From: Puccinellia tenuiflora
Taxonomy: Eukaryota > Streptophyta > Magnoliopsida > Poales > Poaceae
Assembly (NCBI GenBank): GCA_012064385.1
Contig: QRDG01001729.1
Span: 490,391-554,390 of the forward strand
DNA: 64,000 nucleotides
Direction of reading: 5' to 3'
The translations under genes and the position numbers were made by a program. Position 1 is the stretch's first letter, and the number at the start of each line of letters is the position of its first letter. This document shows, one piece after another, positions 11,701 through 22,261 of this stretch. The notes under the pieces were generated by a model. That model saw nothing but the letters and a program-made list of their open reading frames with translations. It made no database searches and was not told the origin of the DNA.

Positions 11701-12789
11701 CCGCGGGGCAGGGCGTTGGAGGCGCTGAACCTGTCCTTCCGCACACTGATGGTCCTTGAGTAAGCCTCATGCATTGTAAAGGTCTAACCGCGCCCACTCG
11801 CCGGCCTTCCCCGGAAGAGGGCCAATTATGTGAGTCGGACGGTACAATGGGTAAAATAGTACACCCCTGGAGGGTTTAATCTTTTCGAAAAGCCGTGTCC
11901 GCGGTTATGGACGACTTGGGAACGGATATATGAGACCATATAGAATCTGAACCTAATTAAAATTTGGCAGCTAAAGGTTGCATTTCAACGTGTGATAAAA
12001 GGTTCATTTCCTCGTGGGTGATTCGAGGGAGTGCCTTGGTGGATATGAGTTGGTGTTGGTTACAATTGGTTCGTTGAGGACCAAAGAAGGAAGAAGTTAC
12101 TCTCTTATCCCTTTTTCAGAAAATATTCTGAGTAGTCGAGGCCATGGGTCTTTTATATCTTTTGAAAAGAAAATCTAGCTTTATGCAAAATAGCTACATA
12201 TACAGCTTTAGAGCCTCCGTCATCATTGGGCCTATATCGCCCTACTAAACTTGCGAGTACATCGTACTCAGTCTCTCTTTGCTGCCTTTATTATTTGTTT
12301 CAGAGGAGGACGACACCGAGCACACAGGTGGTTTCTTCCTGGACATCGACGAGTAGTTTGGGGTTCCTAGGTGGCAGCTTGGGACCGTGGAACAAGCTGT
12401 CTAGGGTTGTTTATGTGTAGGCCTCTTAGGCCCTAGTTTTGGATCTTGTTGTATTAGACAACACTACTTCGCTTCCGCATGATGTACTGATGGGTCGGTG
12501 ACCCCTTTTGTGTGTAATATTTGCATCTTTCTCATATATGAGTTGCTATATGAATCTTGTGTCGTATAGTCTGTGATGTGCCGTTGTTCCACTAGTCTTG
12601 ATCTCTCTACTATACATGATAGCTATGTCTGAGCTTATGGCATGATCGAAGTGTTGCGTGCCGATGATCCATTTCGAGCACGCCTGCCAAGGTTTTGGCC
12701 TGGGATTGGTAAACCCAGTAACCTTCGATTGTGTAGCATGACCAGTTGCACAAAGCTTCATTGTATAGTTCTGGGGTCGGGGCGCTACA
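8755..12789 (+). repeat. Element A 5' LTR
   Basis: About 4.0 kb. AT-rich ends surround a GC-rich block (9430-10380). Frames in the GC-rich block, open on both strands, are low-complexity (Pro, Arg, Ala) and not considered genes. The right third is closely matched in the 3' LTR. Confidence 0.9.
10150..10375. repeat. GGCCGG palindrome cluster in element A 5' LTR
   Basis: A run of about a dozen CCGG-centred motifs (GGCCGG, CCGGCC, CCCGGCC) in about 225 bases. The equivalent block in the 3' LTR is at 16875-17020 and has fewer copies. Confidence 0.8.
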
Positions 12790-12792
12790 AGT

Positions 12793-12804
12793 TGGTATCA
12801 GAGC
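12793..12804 (+). other. Element A primer-binding site
   Basis: TGGTATCAGAGC shortly after the 5' LTR end (CTACA), complementary to initiator tRNA-Met. Confidence 0.85.
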
Positions 12805-13011
12805 AGGACTGCCTGTAGGAAACCCTTTCTATTGGTCGATGTCGAGTCTAGTGTTCGAGAAAATTATTTTTAGCCTAAAAATGAGTTGTGAAAACCATCT
12901 TAGGATTCTTTTACTCCTTACCCAATTCACTCTGATCTCGGTGACATCTTACCTCTATTTGTTTTAAGGTGTTGTCAAAGTTTTAGGTTCTCGGGGTGGG
13001 CTTCTACCTTT

Positions 13012-13380
13012 AGTTTACCGGTTAGCTTTGCTCGTCTGCCAAATCTAAAGCCTGAAGAGAAGAAGTATTGCTGATCGTCAAGACGTTCCTTTGCTTTAGC
13101 CCAAGATCTTGAACCGAAGGTCCCGGATTGTGCTAGGGCTCTGGTGTAATGATTCATGAGGGTTGTCACCCTTGTGAGCATTATGCTATTGTGANTTAGT
13201 TTACCGGTTAGCTCTGCTCGTCTGCCAAATCTAAAGCCTGAAGAGAGGAAGTATTGCGGATTGTCAAGACGTTCCTTTGCTTTAGCCAAGATCTTGAACC
13301 TAAGGTCCCGGATTGTGCTAGGGCTCTGGTGTAATGATTCATGAGGGTTGTCACCCTTGTGAGCATTATGCTATTGTGAG
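13012..13380 (+). repeat. Tandem duplication of about 185 bases, joined at an N
   Basis: The segment starting AGTTTACCGGTTAGC appears twice, at 13012-13194 and 13198-13380, nearly identical. A single N at 13195 sits exactly at the junction. This can be a real duplication or an assembly overlap that was not collapsed. Confidence 0.85.
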
Positions 13381-13761
13381 TTCCGGTGCATGAAGCTGAT
13401 CTTTAACCCAAGATCTTTTCCGTCGAACCCGGGTGCTAATGGTCAAACCCTACATCAGGTTGGCAAATGTGAAGTTAGTCTTCAAAACTCGAGGATGCAA
13501 CCGTAATTGACTTGCTCAGCAACACTCTTCTCTGTCACTAGCTTTAGCTAGGCTCTCTGTCTTGGAACCATCTGAATCACGACAGGATTGCTCTTAACGA
13601 GTTCTTCCATCAATAATTGTGATTCCTCCGGCAACACCCGCTTCCTGAAACCATTTCGGCACTAGTTGTCGGAAGAGTGCTAACAAGGGCTTCTGCAATA
13701 TCTTGGAATTGTTGTTAGCCCGTTCTTGCCCTAGATCTGTTGTCCGCCCCCTATCTGTCAG

Positions 13762-13986
13762 TTGACAGTCAAGTTTTATCGTGCATTGGGGTGTTCCAAT
13801 GCATGTTATTATTGTGGTTCTCTAGGATATTCCACTTCGGGATGTCAGGAGAAACAAACTCCGGTACCTTGTCCATTCCTCGGACCAGGGCAAAGTCTTG
13901 TAATTCGTGGAGTAAGAGCTTGTCTAGCTTCTGTTCCGTTCCACCTTGGAGTGTCACACTCTTTTATATCAAGAGGTCGTGCTTAG
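13762..13986 (+). pseudogene. Decayed Gypsy gag-protease remnant (element A)
   Basis: One frame keeps CYYCGSLGYSTSGCQ, a CCHC zinc knuckle in which the His is now Tyr. About 40 residues later comes GVSHSFIS, matching the DSGASHSFIS active-site strand of Gypsy protease with the catalytic Asp lost. The rest of the interior (to 15590) keeps no long frame. It cannot encode functional protein. Confidence 0.65.
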
Positions 13987-15596
13987 TCTCATGACGTACT
14001 TGATGAAGTGATGCTCTTACCCTTCCCTATCCATCTACCTCTGAGCTACTCGGGCTCGAGAATGTTGAGGATGAATATCGTTGTGGTAATCGGATATTCT
14101 TAGCAATTGTTATTGTTTTGAAATCCAAAGGCTTTGGTGGCACGCTTAGCATGACTGGTAAACATATCATCGAGCTGAGTTGGCTGTGTCGCCAAGTCCA
14201 GTTGTTCAGGTGCACACCTTTGGTCAACGATTTAGATTCATGTCGAAACTCCCAAGACCACCTTTTGCCTGGAAAAGTAAGTTTCCTCCCGCAATCAGTG
14301 ACATATGTCGCCAGGGGTCCGAGTGGAGTTCACTTCGTCTCCTCGGGTTTAATCACAAGTTGGTCATGCATGTGCGGATTGTTGTTGAGATGGTAGGTTG
14401 TTACCTCCAGTTCACTAAATACGTCATGTATGCCACTAGCCAAGTTGCTCCTAAATAAGTTGTCAAATCTCCTCATTTTACCGATGTTTCCCAATCAGGA
14501 AATCAGTTGTGCTTCATTGCTTGGAGTTCATGCTGGTTCAATTTCCTCGGTGTAGTCGTGACCCAATGGTTTTCTCAATCTCAATCGTGTTCTGGAGCTT
14601 GACATTGTAGCTCAGAGCTGGAGAATCTAGTTACCCTATCTATCGGTTAACTTTAGCAAACTCCTTCCTCGGACATGTCAAGTCTGAATTATCCTCACGC
14701 CTAACCAAATCGGAATCTCAAGCAAAAATGATGCTTGGAGTTTATCAAGAGCATGACCTAAGTCTACTAGTAACCCGACAAGTTCGATGTGGTGGTTCAC
14801 GCACCTCACCGGAAGGTCGATTGACAAAATCTCTTCAATCCTTAACAATCACCACTATCCATGAGTATTATGGGTAAACTATCCTAAGAGTTCCCCTAAG
14901 GTCTTTTCTCTATCTTCAAGTACGACCTTCGCTTGAGGATCGATTGAAGGCTATTCCGAAGTCGATGTGTGACATCTAGAACCTTGAGGAGAACCTTACA
15001 ACGGAGTTACTAAATGTCCCTCGGTCAATCCTCCTACTCCATCTATCTCATGGCAATAGCTCGTTTATGAGGTTTTACCTCCCTATCTAAATGTGGATCA
15101 ATGCTATATCTTTCCCGCCTCGGTGGACCCAAAGTTTGCCCAATCACACGGACGTTGGGTGAATTCATCAGTCCCGTTAGGGCCAAGCTTTTAAACTTAT
15201 GGAAGCGTCTGGTATGTCGAAGGCGTGGAGTCCAAAAGATGTCCTCTCTCCTCGCGGTACTCCAAATCTCTACGGTCTACACCTCTAGGTGGTTTGAAGT
15301 GATGTCTCGGTCATGGACAAAGATCCTGAACAAAGTGATCGATTGTCCTATCCTCGGCTCGACCTATGTTTGGTCAAGCTGTTCCTAGTTTTTCCTCAAT
15401 GGCTTATGGTTTGGGCAAAGTTCATTTTCCAACTCTTGGAGAAAACTCGCCTAATACCGTGAGTTATCTTCTGTTCTTTCCATTCCATCGGGACGTCATA
15501 CTAGATCCTCGTGTGATCAAGAAGGTCGTAGGAGATACGTGTAGTCATGTTTCCTCATCCCTCTTCCTACTCTAGAATCTCGGGACGAGAGTCCTG

Positions 15597-15610
15597 TAAG
15601 GGGGGTAGAA
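15597..15610 (+). other. Element A polypurine tract
   Basis: AAGGGGGGTAGAAT directly before the 3' LTR TGTAACAGCC; the matching tract lies next to the element C LTR. It serves as primer for plus-strand synthesis. Confidence 0.75.
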
Positions 15611-18600
15611 TTGTAACAGCCCCAGTTTGGTACCCTAAAATATGGGACAATTTTCCACTTTTTGCTTTGCATTGCAGCATGGCATACTTATTTAAATTGC
15701 TTAAGTTGAATAAAGCACCAATTGGAAAACAATAAAAAGGGAAGCAAAACCTTCCCAAAATTTTAAACCAAATACTTTACTCAAATTAGTAAAACAAATT
15801 GTTCTTGAGTCTCCAAATTGTCCAGGAAGCTCAAGGATTTATTTTATAAATAATTGCCAAAGGCTAAATTCTTAACAAGCAAATAAATAAATTTTGAGAA
15901 TTCAATTTGGTTCAATTCAAATTATATTTTGAAACCAAGTTAAACTCCCCAAAAATTCAAAATAAAATTATGGGGAGCTTCATTAATATATTATGAGCCT
16001 CCATAAATATTTTTATAATATATTGAAATGTTTAAGTGCTCCAAATAAGAATATTTGGAAATTATCAATTTTTGACCATAATTAGAGCTTGTGAACAAAT
16101 GTGGCCCAAAACATTTTATTTTGGGGCACCAATTTTTGTGAAGCTTCCAAAGGTCAAGGGGAGGCCACATGAATATTTTCAGAATTTTGTAATTTGTCTA
16201 AGTGCCCTAATTAAATGCCTTAAGTAGCTGGAGTCTTTCTAAACTGGAAAATAGGAAATGTTGTTAGGGGGTTATGTGCTAAGTGTAGTCTCCTTCCTCT
16301 GTAGCGACCGAGCACGCGAGCTAGCTCGACCCGCCGACGCCGTCCCCGCCGCACCCATCGCTGAAGCCATGCCACTTTGTCCCCCGGCCGCTGGTGGTAG
16401 AAACGGCGCCCACCTGCCCGCTCTCTCTCTTCCCCAGTCTTTCTCCCCTCGCTCACCTACTCCCCCTCCCTCTCTCTCTCTCTCTCTCTCTCCCGAGTGG
16501 CCGCCATGGAAACGCCGCGTCGCCGCCGTCTCGCCGTCGGTAGAGATACCCAGGAGCAGATCGAAGACCGTCCTGAGCTGCACCGCGTCGACCTCGTCCT
16601 CCCTGTGCAGGGAATCGTGGCGGAAGGCCCGGACTCGCCGGCGTCGACCGATTCCCCTCCGCCTCCGGCCGCTGCACGCCGAGCACCGCAATGCCGCCGT
16701 CCGGCCATCCCCGTCCCCGCCACGAGCAGCAACGGCCGAGGGTGAGCTGCTCGCCTTTTCCCTCTCTTTCCCTCCCTCCTCTCTCTCTCTCTCGCGCGTC
16801 CGCTCGCCGCAGCCGCGCGCCACCGAAGCACGGTCACCGCCGTGCGCCGTGCCGGTCGCGGCATCACCCAGGGTCAAACCTGCCCGGCCTGGGCTCCGGT
16901 CTGGGCCGGCCGGTAGGCCGGCTGCCTCTGAAAGGAGCCCGGCCTGGTCCCGGTCTGGGCCGGCTAGGAGGCCGGCCGCCTCAGACACAGGTCCGGCCTG
17001 GAAACCGGCCTGTGTGCTGGCCAAAACAGTAAAAACAGTTATTTAAAATAAATTAAATAAAATGCTAACTATTTAAATATTGGCTCAAATTTAGCAAATG
17101 ATATACCAATTTGACCAGAAAAACATCACCTACCTGTTGGTAACATTTCCATACTCTTTTGAGTAAATTATTTTACCTTTATTTAAGAATTCCTAAAAAT
17201 GGTATAAATAATACCAAATTGGGAAAAATCATAACTCATTAAATAATTAACTAAAAATTGTGAATAAAATATCAATGTGATCAACACTTCAAATGCTATC
17301 AAACCATGCTAATATGACTTCATGATCACAAATATTTATTTGATGTTATTCTTTAATTGATTAAAGGAATTAAATTCAATTAATTATTTAATTCACTATT
17401 TAATCATCGGTAATTGGAAATTCACAAATGAGGTACCAAAATGATCGGAAGAACAATATCTATCTAATTATGTCATGTTCATGCATATTTAAGCCACATC
17501 TTTGTAATGTAATAATTTATAAATAATGTGGTCACTAAGATAAATATGGGGTTGTTTCCAAATAATGGTACTAATTATTTGGAACTCCATTTAATTTGTT
17601 AGATAAATTAAATGATGATATCTTTGCATCAACTTGTCATGTCATCATGTGATTGTGCAATGCACCTTGTCTTCGTGTGATTTATTTGTTCTTTTGTATT
17701 ATTTTGGGTATCGATAGATTCCGGAGTCCAGAGTTCCCTCGCCTATTCCGACGAGCAGTACTTCACGCCCCGGCAGCAAGGCAAGAGATAACCTAACCTT
17801 CTTGGCATCTAGCATCCTATTCCTTTATAAACTTATTTTATCCACCATAATATTGCATGCGATTCAAATGACAATTTTGGTCAATGCTAGAGTCTCCTAT
17901 GTATGCATGTTTTTCCCCTGAACCATCACATGCCTCCCTTCCTATGAAACCTAGGTTTGAAGTGTTGGCCGGAGACAAAGATATAATTGTTGTATCATAT
18001 GCTTAGCTATGCTTAGCCATGCTTAGTCAAATGCTTTATGTCCGTTGATTAAATTCCATAATTGTTGATGTTGATGGAATGTTTCGGACATGGTGGTGAG
18101 GTGTGGTACTTAATTAAGGCCAGGTTCTTTTGGCGGCTTCTCCGAGAAGTTGTCCTACCCCCAGCTTCCTGGAGAAGCCGCACTTAAAATTTAGGTAGGC
18201 TTCCGAAATGGTTTAGTCTAAACTACTTAGGAAGCCTACCTAAATTTTTGGTGCGGCTTCCCCAGGAAGCTGGGGGTAGGGCAGCTTCCCGGAGAAGCCG
18301 CCAAAAGAACTGGGCCTAAATTGCTTAAAAGGCTTGGATGAGTTGCCATCAGGGATGGTGTTTTGTCTCATTCTTGCCCCTAGGTGCGAGTTCTTGTCTC
18401 TAGAACCAAGATCGAGCGTGCTTCCAAAGGTGGGGACATATGGAATCCCCTGTGACCGAATAATTTGTGAGGGGCTTGTCAAGGGTCCTCTAGTTTGCTA
18501 TTTCCATTTGCGCGTGAGTTGTGTGGGTAGAAAAGAAACGACGAGGACGGTGGTGTTTAGGATGTGGCCGCGGGGCAGGGCCTTGGAGGCGCTGAACCTG

Positions 18601-19655
18601 TCCTTCCGCACACTGATGGTCCTTGAGTAAGCCTCATGCATTGTAAAGGTCTAACCGCACCCACTCGCCGGCCTTCCCTGGAAGAGGGCCAATTAGGTGA
18701 GCCGGACGACACCGATGGGTAAAATAGTACACCCCTGCAGGGTTAAATCTTTTCAAAAAGCCGTGTCCGCGGTTACGGACGACTTGGGAACGGATATACG
18801 AGACCATAGAGAATCTTAACCTAATTAAAACTTGGCAGCTAAAGGTTGCAACTCAACGTGTGATAAAAGGTTCATTTCCTCGAGGGTGATTCGAGGGAGT
18901 GCCTTGGTGGTGAAGAGTGATGTTTCTGGTTACCAATGGTTCAATGAGAACCAATGTTGAAAGTTTACTCTCTTACCCCTTTTGAGAAAACATTCTGAGT
19001 AGTCGACGCCATGAGTCTTTTATATCTTTCTAAATGAAAACTAGCTTTATGCAAAATAGCTACTATATAGCTTTAGAGCCTCCGTCATCATTGGGCATAT
19101 ATCGCCCTACTAAACTTGCGAGTACGTCGTACTCAGTCTCTCTTTGCCGCTTTTATTAATTTGTTTCAGAGGAGGACGACACCGAGCACACAGGTGGGTT
19201 CTTCGGCGACGTCGACGAGTAGTTCGGGGTTCCCAGGTGGCAGCTTGGGACCGTGGAACAAGCTGGCAGGGTTATGTTTATTTGTAGGCCTCTTAGGCCA
19301 TATTTGGATCTTGTTGTATTAGACAACACTACTTCGCTTCCGCATGATGTATTGTTGGGTCGGTGACCCCTTTTGTGTGTAATTTGTATCTTTCTCATAT
19401 ATGAGTTGCTATATGAATCTTTGTGTCATAGAGTCTGTGATGTGCCAGTTGTTCCACAAGTCTTGATCTCTCTACTATACATGATAGCTCTGTCTGAGCT
19501 TATGGCATGATCGAAGTGTTGCGTGCCGATGATCCATTCCGAGCACGCCTGCCAAAGGTTTTGGCCTGGGATTGGTAAACCCAATAAACTTCGATTGTGT
19601 AGCATGACCGGTTGCACAAAGCTTCATTGTATAGTTCTGGGGTCGGGGCTCTACA
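15611..19655 (+). repeat. Element A 3' LTR
   Basis: 4.0 kb including a 199-base MITE at 18118-18316 that is absent from the 5' copy. It includes a (CT)n stretch near 16463-16490 within the GC-rich block. Confidence 0.9.
18118..18316. mobile_element. Palindromic Harbinger/Tourist-like MITE in element A 3' LTR
   Basis: The ends GGCCAGGTTCTTTTGGCGGC and GCCGCCAAAAGAACTGGGCC are inverted repeats. The inverted match runs nearly to the centre (GGTAGGCTTCC...GGAAGCCTACC), so the whole element can fold into one hairpin. TAA flanks both sides (18115-18117, 18317-18319), and the 5' LTR has the empty site at the same place. Inserted after element A. Confidence 0.88.
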
Positions 19656-19667
19656 ATCAGAGACACT

Positions 19668-20606
19668 GGGAGTAAAGGATACCCCCTTTTTAGGTTCGGC
19701 ACGAGGCGTGAAGGAGGCTGGGAGACGCCTACTTCCGGGAGAACCTCGTCGAGACCTCCGATCTACGTACTAGCAAGCAACACAGAGACACAGAGAGTTA
19801 CCCAGGTTCAGGCCGCCCGGAGGTTAAAAGCCCTACTCCTGCATGTCTAGATTGAGTGGTTTATCATGGTGTAGCTTACAGAGGTGGTTGCGGGTGAGAA
19901 CCCGGGAGTTGTTGGTTAGAGGTTGAAGATGAGCAGATCCTGTCCCAGAGGAGATCACCTCTCGCTTCTGCTAATCTCATATGGTGCGCTACCTAGCCTA
20001 GCCTCCGACTCTCTGTAATTCCGTCCCCCGTCCCTCAGGTGCGTCGGTCCTCCTTTTATAGGCTAAAGGGATCCCACAAGGGCACCTTTGGGGGCGGAGG
20101 GGTTTTAGGCGGGAAAACCCCTTCGGGTTCTACTTATGGGGTGACGTGGCCTCTTCTCATCCAAGCATTCTTCTGAGGGGGGTTAGGTGCGGTCGCCCAC
20201 CTTTTGCAGGGCGGGCGGACAAAGGCTGACACCTTTTCCAACAGTGTCCCCGCTCGGCGCCTCCGTCTTGTTGGCACCCAAGTCTTCTAGGAGCTTCTAG
20301 CAGGAGCTGGCAAGCTTATCTTCTTCGCTTGTACGGAGGCTGTATCCCGGGGGTGAGCCTGGCCTCCTGCCGGGCGTCCGGGTCCCCGCGACCTCCGCGT
20401 TGTCTGCCGGGTTGAGGGTGACCCTAGGAGGTCACCCGGCTCTTGGTCGTGGTCGTCGATGTCGTCCTTGCCTGGTTGCCGTGGGGCGGATGGGGGGCCC
20501 AGCTACCAGTCTTGAACCCTTGCCTTGTTTGCCTTCTTGGTGGGCCCACTGGTGGTGGACCCACTTTGACCGCATCAGGGGAACCTCGTGTTCCACTTTT
20601 GCGACA
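19668..20606 (-). repeat. 3' LTR of Gypsy element G (minus strand)
   Basis: On the minus strand this starts TGTCGCAAAAGTGG at 20606, just after a polypurine tract. It carries a TATA box (TATAAAAGG, near 20055-20063) and downstream the phrase GGAGTAGGGCTTTTAACC...CCTGAACCTGGGTAA, which is typical of Triticeae Gypsy U5 regions and also seen in the LTRs of F and D. The end (near CTCCCA, 19668) is approximate. The LTR abuts the 3' LTR of element A with about 12 bases between. No second LTR of this element is in the window. Confidence 0.65.
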
Positions 20607-20622
20607 GTTGCCCCCGGGAATA
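20607..20622 (-). other. Element G polypurine tract
   Basis: Minus-strand TTCCCGGGGGCAAC lies directly before the LTR start TGTCGC. It has the same layout as the PPT of element F (ATTCGGGGGCTAC then TGATGG). This fixes the orientation of G. Confidence 0.6.
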
Positions 20623-20915
20623 GTCCCGGCGGGCACGTCCTTCTGCTGCCAGGGCTATGACCAAAAAAAGTCAAAGTGGGTCCCTGGCGTCTTGTCTTGA
20701 CTGTCCCGTCCCATCTGTCGGGGAGTGGGTGCTTCGAGTTATCCGCTTGGGTGAATAACTGCACCTGCCTCCTCGATTCTCGGAAATGGAGAAGGCGAGG
20801 ACGCCGCCATTGAAGGCATAGCCGAGCCTTCTTAAAGGCAGGAGTGCCCTACCCGAATCTTCAATCATCTTCCTTCCTCTTCCAGCCCCACACCTCAGCA
20901 GAGCCGAGCGCATCG

Positions 20916-21686
20916 ATGGTGGGAGCCAGGAGAGGAACTGGACGCTCCCGTTCTTCCTCAGCGGTGGCGGAGGCGGCCACCAGCGGCCGTGGGAGGGCTG
21001 CTGCCCGAGGTCGAGCGGGGCGCGGTCGCGGCGGCGGCCGCGGTCGTGGTCGTGGAAGCCTTGGTCGAGGAGGTCGCGGGGCTGGAGGCTTTCCAGTCCC
21101 TTCTCCTCGGAGTACGACCCACTCTGCCTTCCCTCCATTCGAGTTCGTCATAGATCTGAACAGCAGGCTGCGCAGCCGGCTCCATCTGCCGGACTCCTTC
21201 GTGGAGGCGGTGGACTCGAACGACGGCCGGCCAACCGGCTTCTGGTTGCAGGTGGATGGCTGCCCCAACGGCCCCTCCTGGGTCGAAGTGGAGTACACCG
21301 TCCACGACTTCATGCTCCTGGGCCGGGGATGGAAGGCGTTCACGCGCTCCCGTCACCTGTCCTGGGGGCAGTACTTGGCGTTCGAGTATGACGGAGACGC
21401 GTTGCTCTCCGTGAAGATCTTTCGTGCCGAGGGAGGATGCGTGGACTGCTGCGCGGAGAGCGACAGCAGCAGCCATAGCAACGGCTTCGGTGACGAGGAC
21501 GAGGACGAAGATGAAGATAACTCTGTCCGCGTCAAGGTCGAGGGGATCCCGCCTTCCTGTGGACGCGTGGGGTGGCACCAAGGCAGCGACCCCGAAGATG
21601 TCCGTGACCTCCTTCTTGGCGGCCTCGTCGACATACTTCTGGAAGTAGTGCCTTCCGCCGGGCGGCGGTGCTCCCTGCTCGCGTAG
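20916..21686 (+). CDS. B3-like DNA-binding protein, antisense ORF of element G
   Basis: 256 codons. The start is the ATG at 20916 (MVGARRGTG); the frame runs open upstream without another ATG. Residues 1-60 are Arg/Gly/Ser-rich (RGRAGRGRGGGRGRGRG). Residues about 75-170 read like a B3 domain: RLHLPDSFVEAV, SWVEVEY, MLLGRGWKAFTRSRHLSWGQ, YLAFEYDGDALLSVKIF. An acidic run (DEDEDEDED) follows near residue 200. B3 proteins bind DNA in the nucleus. The ORF reads away from the 3' LTR of a minus-strand Gypsy element, in antisense to it, just as the antisense ORF of element F does, with a TATA-like TTCTTAAAGG about 90 bases upstream of the ATG. Most likely a gene captured and multiplied by a retrotransposon. 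The last 40 residues look unrelated to B3 and may be an unspliced intron or decay. No database check was possible. Confidence 0.6.
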   Translation: MVGARRGTGRSRSSSAVAEAATSGRGRAAARGRAGRGRGGGRGRGRGSLGRGGRGAGGFPVPSPRSTTHSAFPPFEFVIDLNSRLRSRLHLPDSFVEAVDSNDGRPTGFWLQVDGCPNGPSWVEVEYTVHDFMLLGRGWKAFTRSRHLSWGQYLAFEYDGDALLSVKIFRAEGGCVDCCAESDSSSHSNGFGDEDEDEDEDNSVRVKVEGIPPSCGRVGWHQGSDPEDVRDLLLGGLVDILLEVVPSAGRRCSLLA

Positions 21687-21970
21687 GAGCCAACCTTTTC
21701 TGTGAAAAATAGGTCCTTTTGTAGCTCTTGAGGTGACAAAGAACTTGTATCCTTGATGTCGCTTGGCCTTCGGGTTGAATTGGTGTGAATAGGAACATGT
21801 TTTTTCTTGCAAAACGCGCCCTGAGTACTGCACCAGTCATACCGCCGAGGGGCAAGTGGGGAGTGAAAGGCCTATAAAAGGCTCTCCAGCCCCCAAGCTC
21901 CTCAGCTCCTCCCGACCTCTTTCACTTTCTGGCTTCTCGCTCTCTCCGCCCCTCCATAGATCGCAGAGCA

Positions 21971-22138
21971 ATGTGTGGGGAGGCAGAGATGTCCTTTTCC
22001 GGGACGTCGACGACGGCGTCCGTGTATCTGGGCGCAACGGAGGCACCCGGGGAAGCTGGGGCCCGTGCCACTGGAGACGAAGAAGAGGTGGTGTCGCGCC
22101 CCGCCCTTGATCCTGACCGAGTTCGTTCCTTGCCATAG
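21971..22138 (+). CDS. Small hypothetical ORF in element G
   Basis: 55 codons starting MCGEAEMSFSGTS, acidic toward the end (GDEEEVV). It follows a good TATA box (CCTATAAAAGG near 21870) and a pyrimidine-rich leader, so it has its own promoter-like upstream region. After the stop the sequence continues with a second frame (MSEVAAEMLSLFRCL). No known domain recognised. It could be the first exon of a longer antisense gene of element G cut off by the junction at about 22261. Confidence 0.35.
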   Translation: MCGEAEMSFSGTSTTASVYLGATEAPGEAGARATGDEEEVVSRPALDPDRVRSLP

Positions 22139-22261
22139 GCAGACGACGATGCAATGAGCGAGGTGGCGGCCGAGATGCTCTCTCTGTTTCGCTGCTTGGC
22201 GCCTAGGCGCGCAGGGAGGCCATAAGGCGCCTGAAAGTCCTTCCGGGTTCCCTCCCAAGTT

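Larger units (their letters stand above)
8755..19655 (+). mobile_element. Gypsy LTR retrotransposon A, coding-dead, about 4 kb LTRs
   Basis: Two homologous LTRs, 8755-12789 and 15611-19655, start TGTAACAGCCCCAG and end with TACA. A PBS follows the first and a polypurine tract precedes the second. The 2.8 kb interior is a heavily decayed gag-pol with only scraps of motifs. LTR copies differ by many substitutions and small indels, so the insertion is old. The same LTR ends (TGTAACAGCC...GTTACA) occur in element C, so A and C are one family; C suggests a Tekay/Del-type chromovirus. The expected 5-base target duplication is absent (CCGGC at left, ATCAG at right). Confidence 0.9.
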
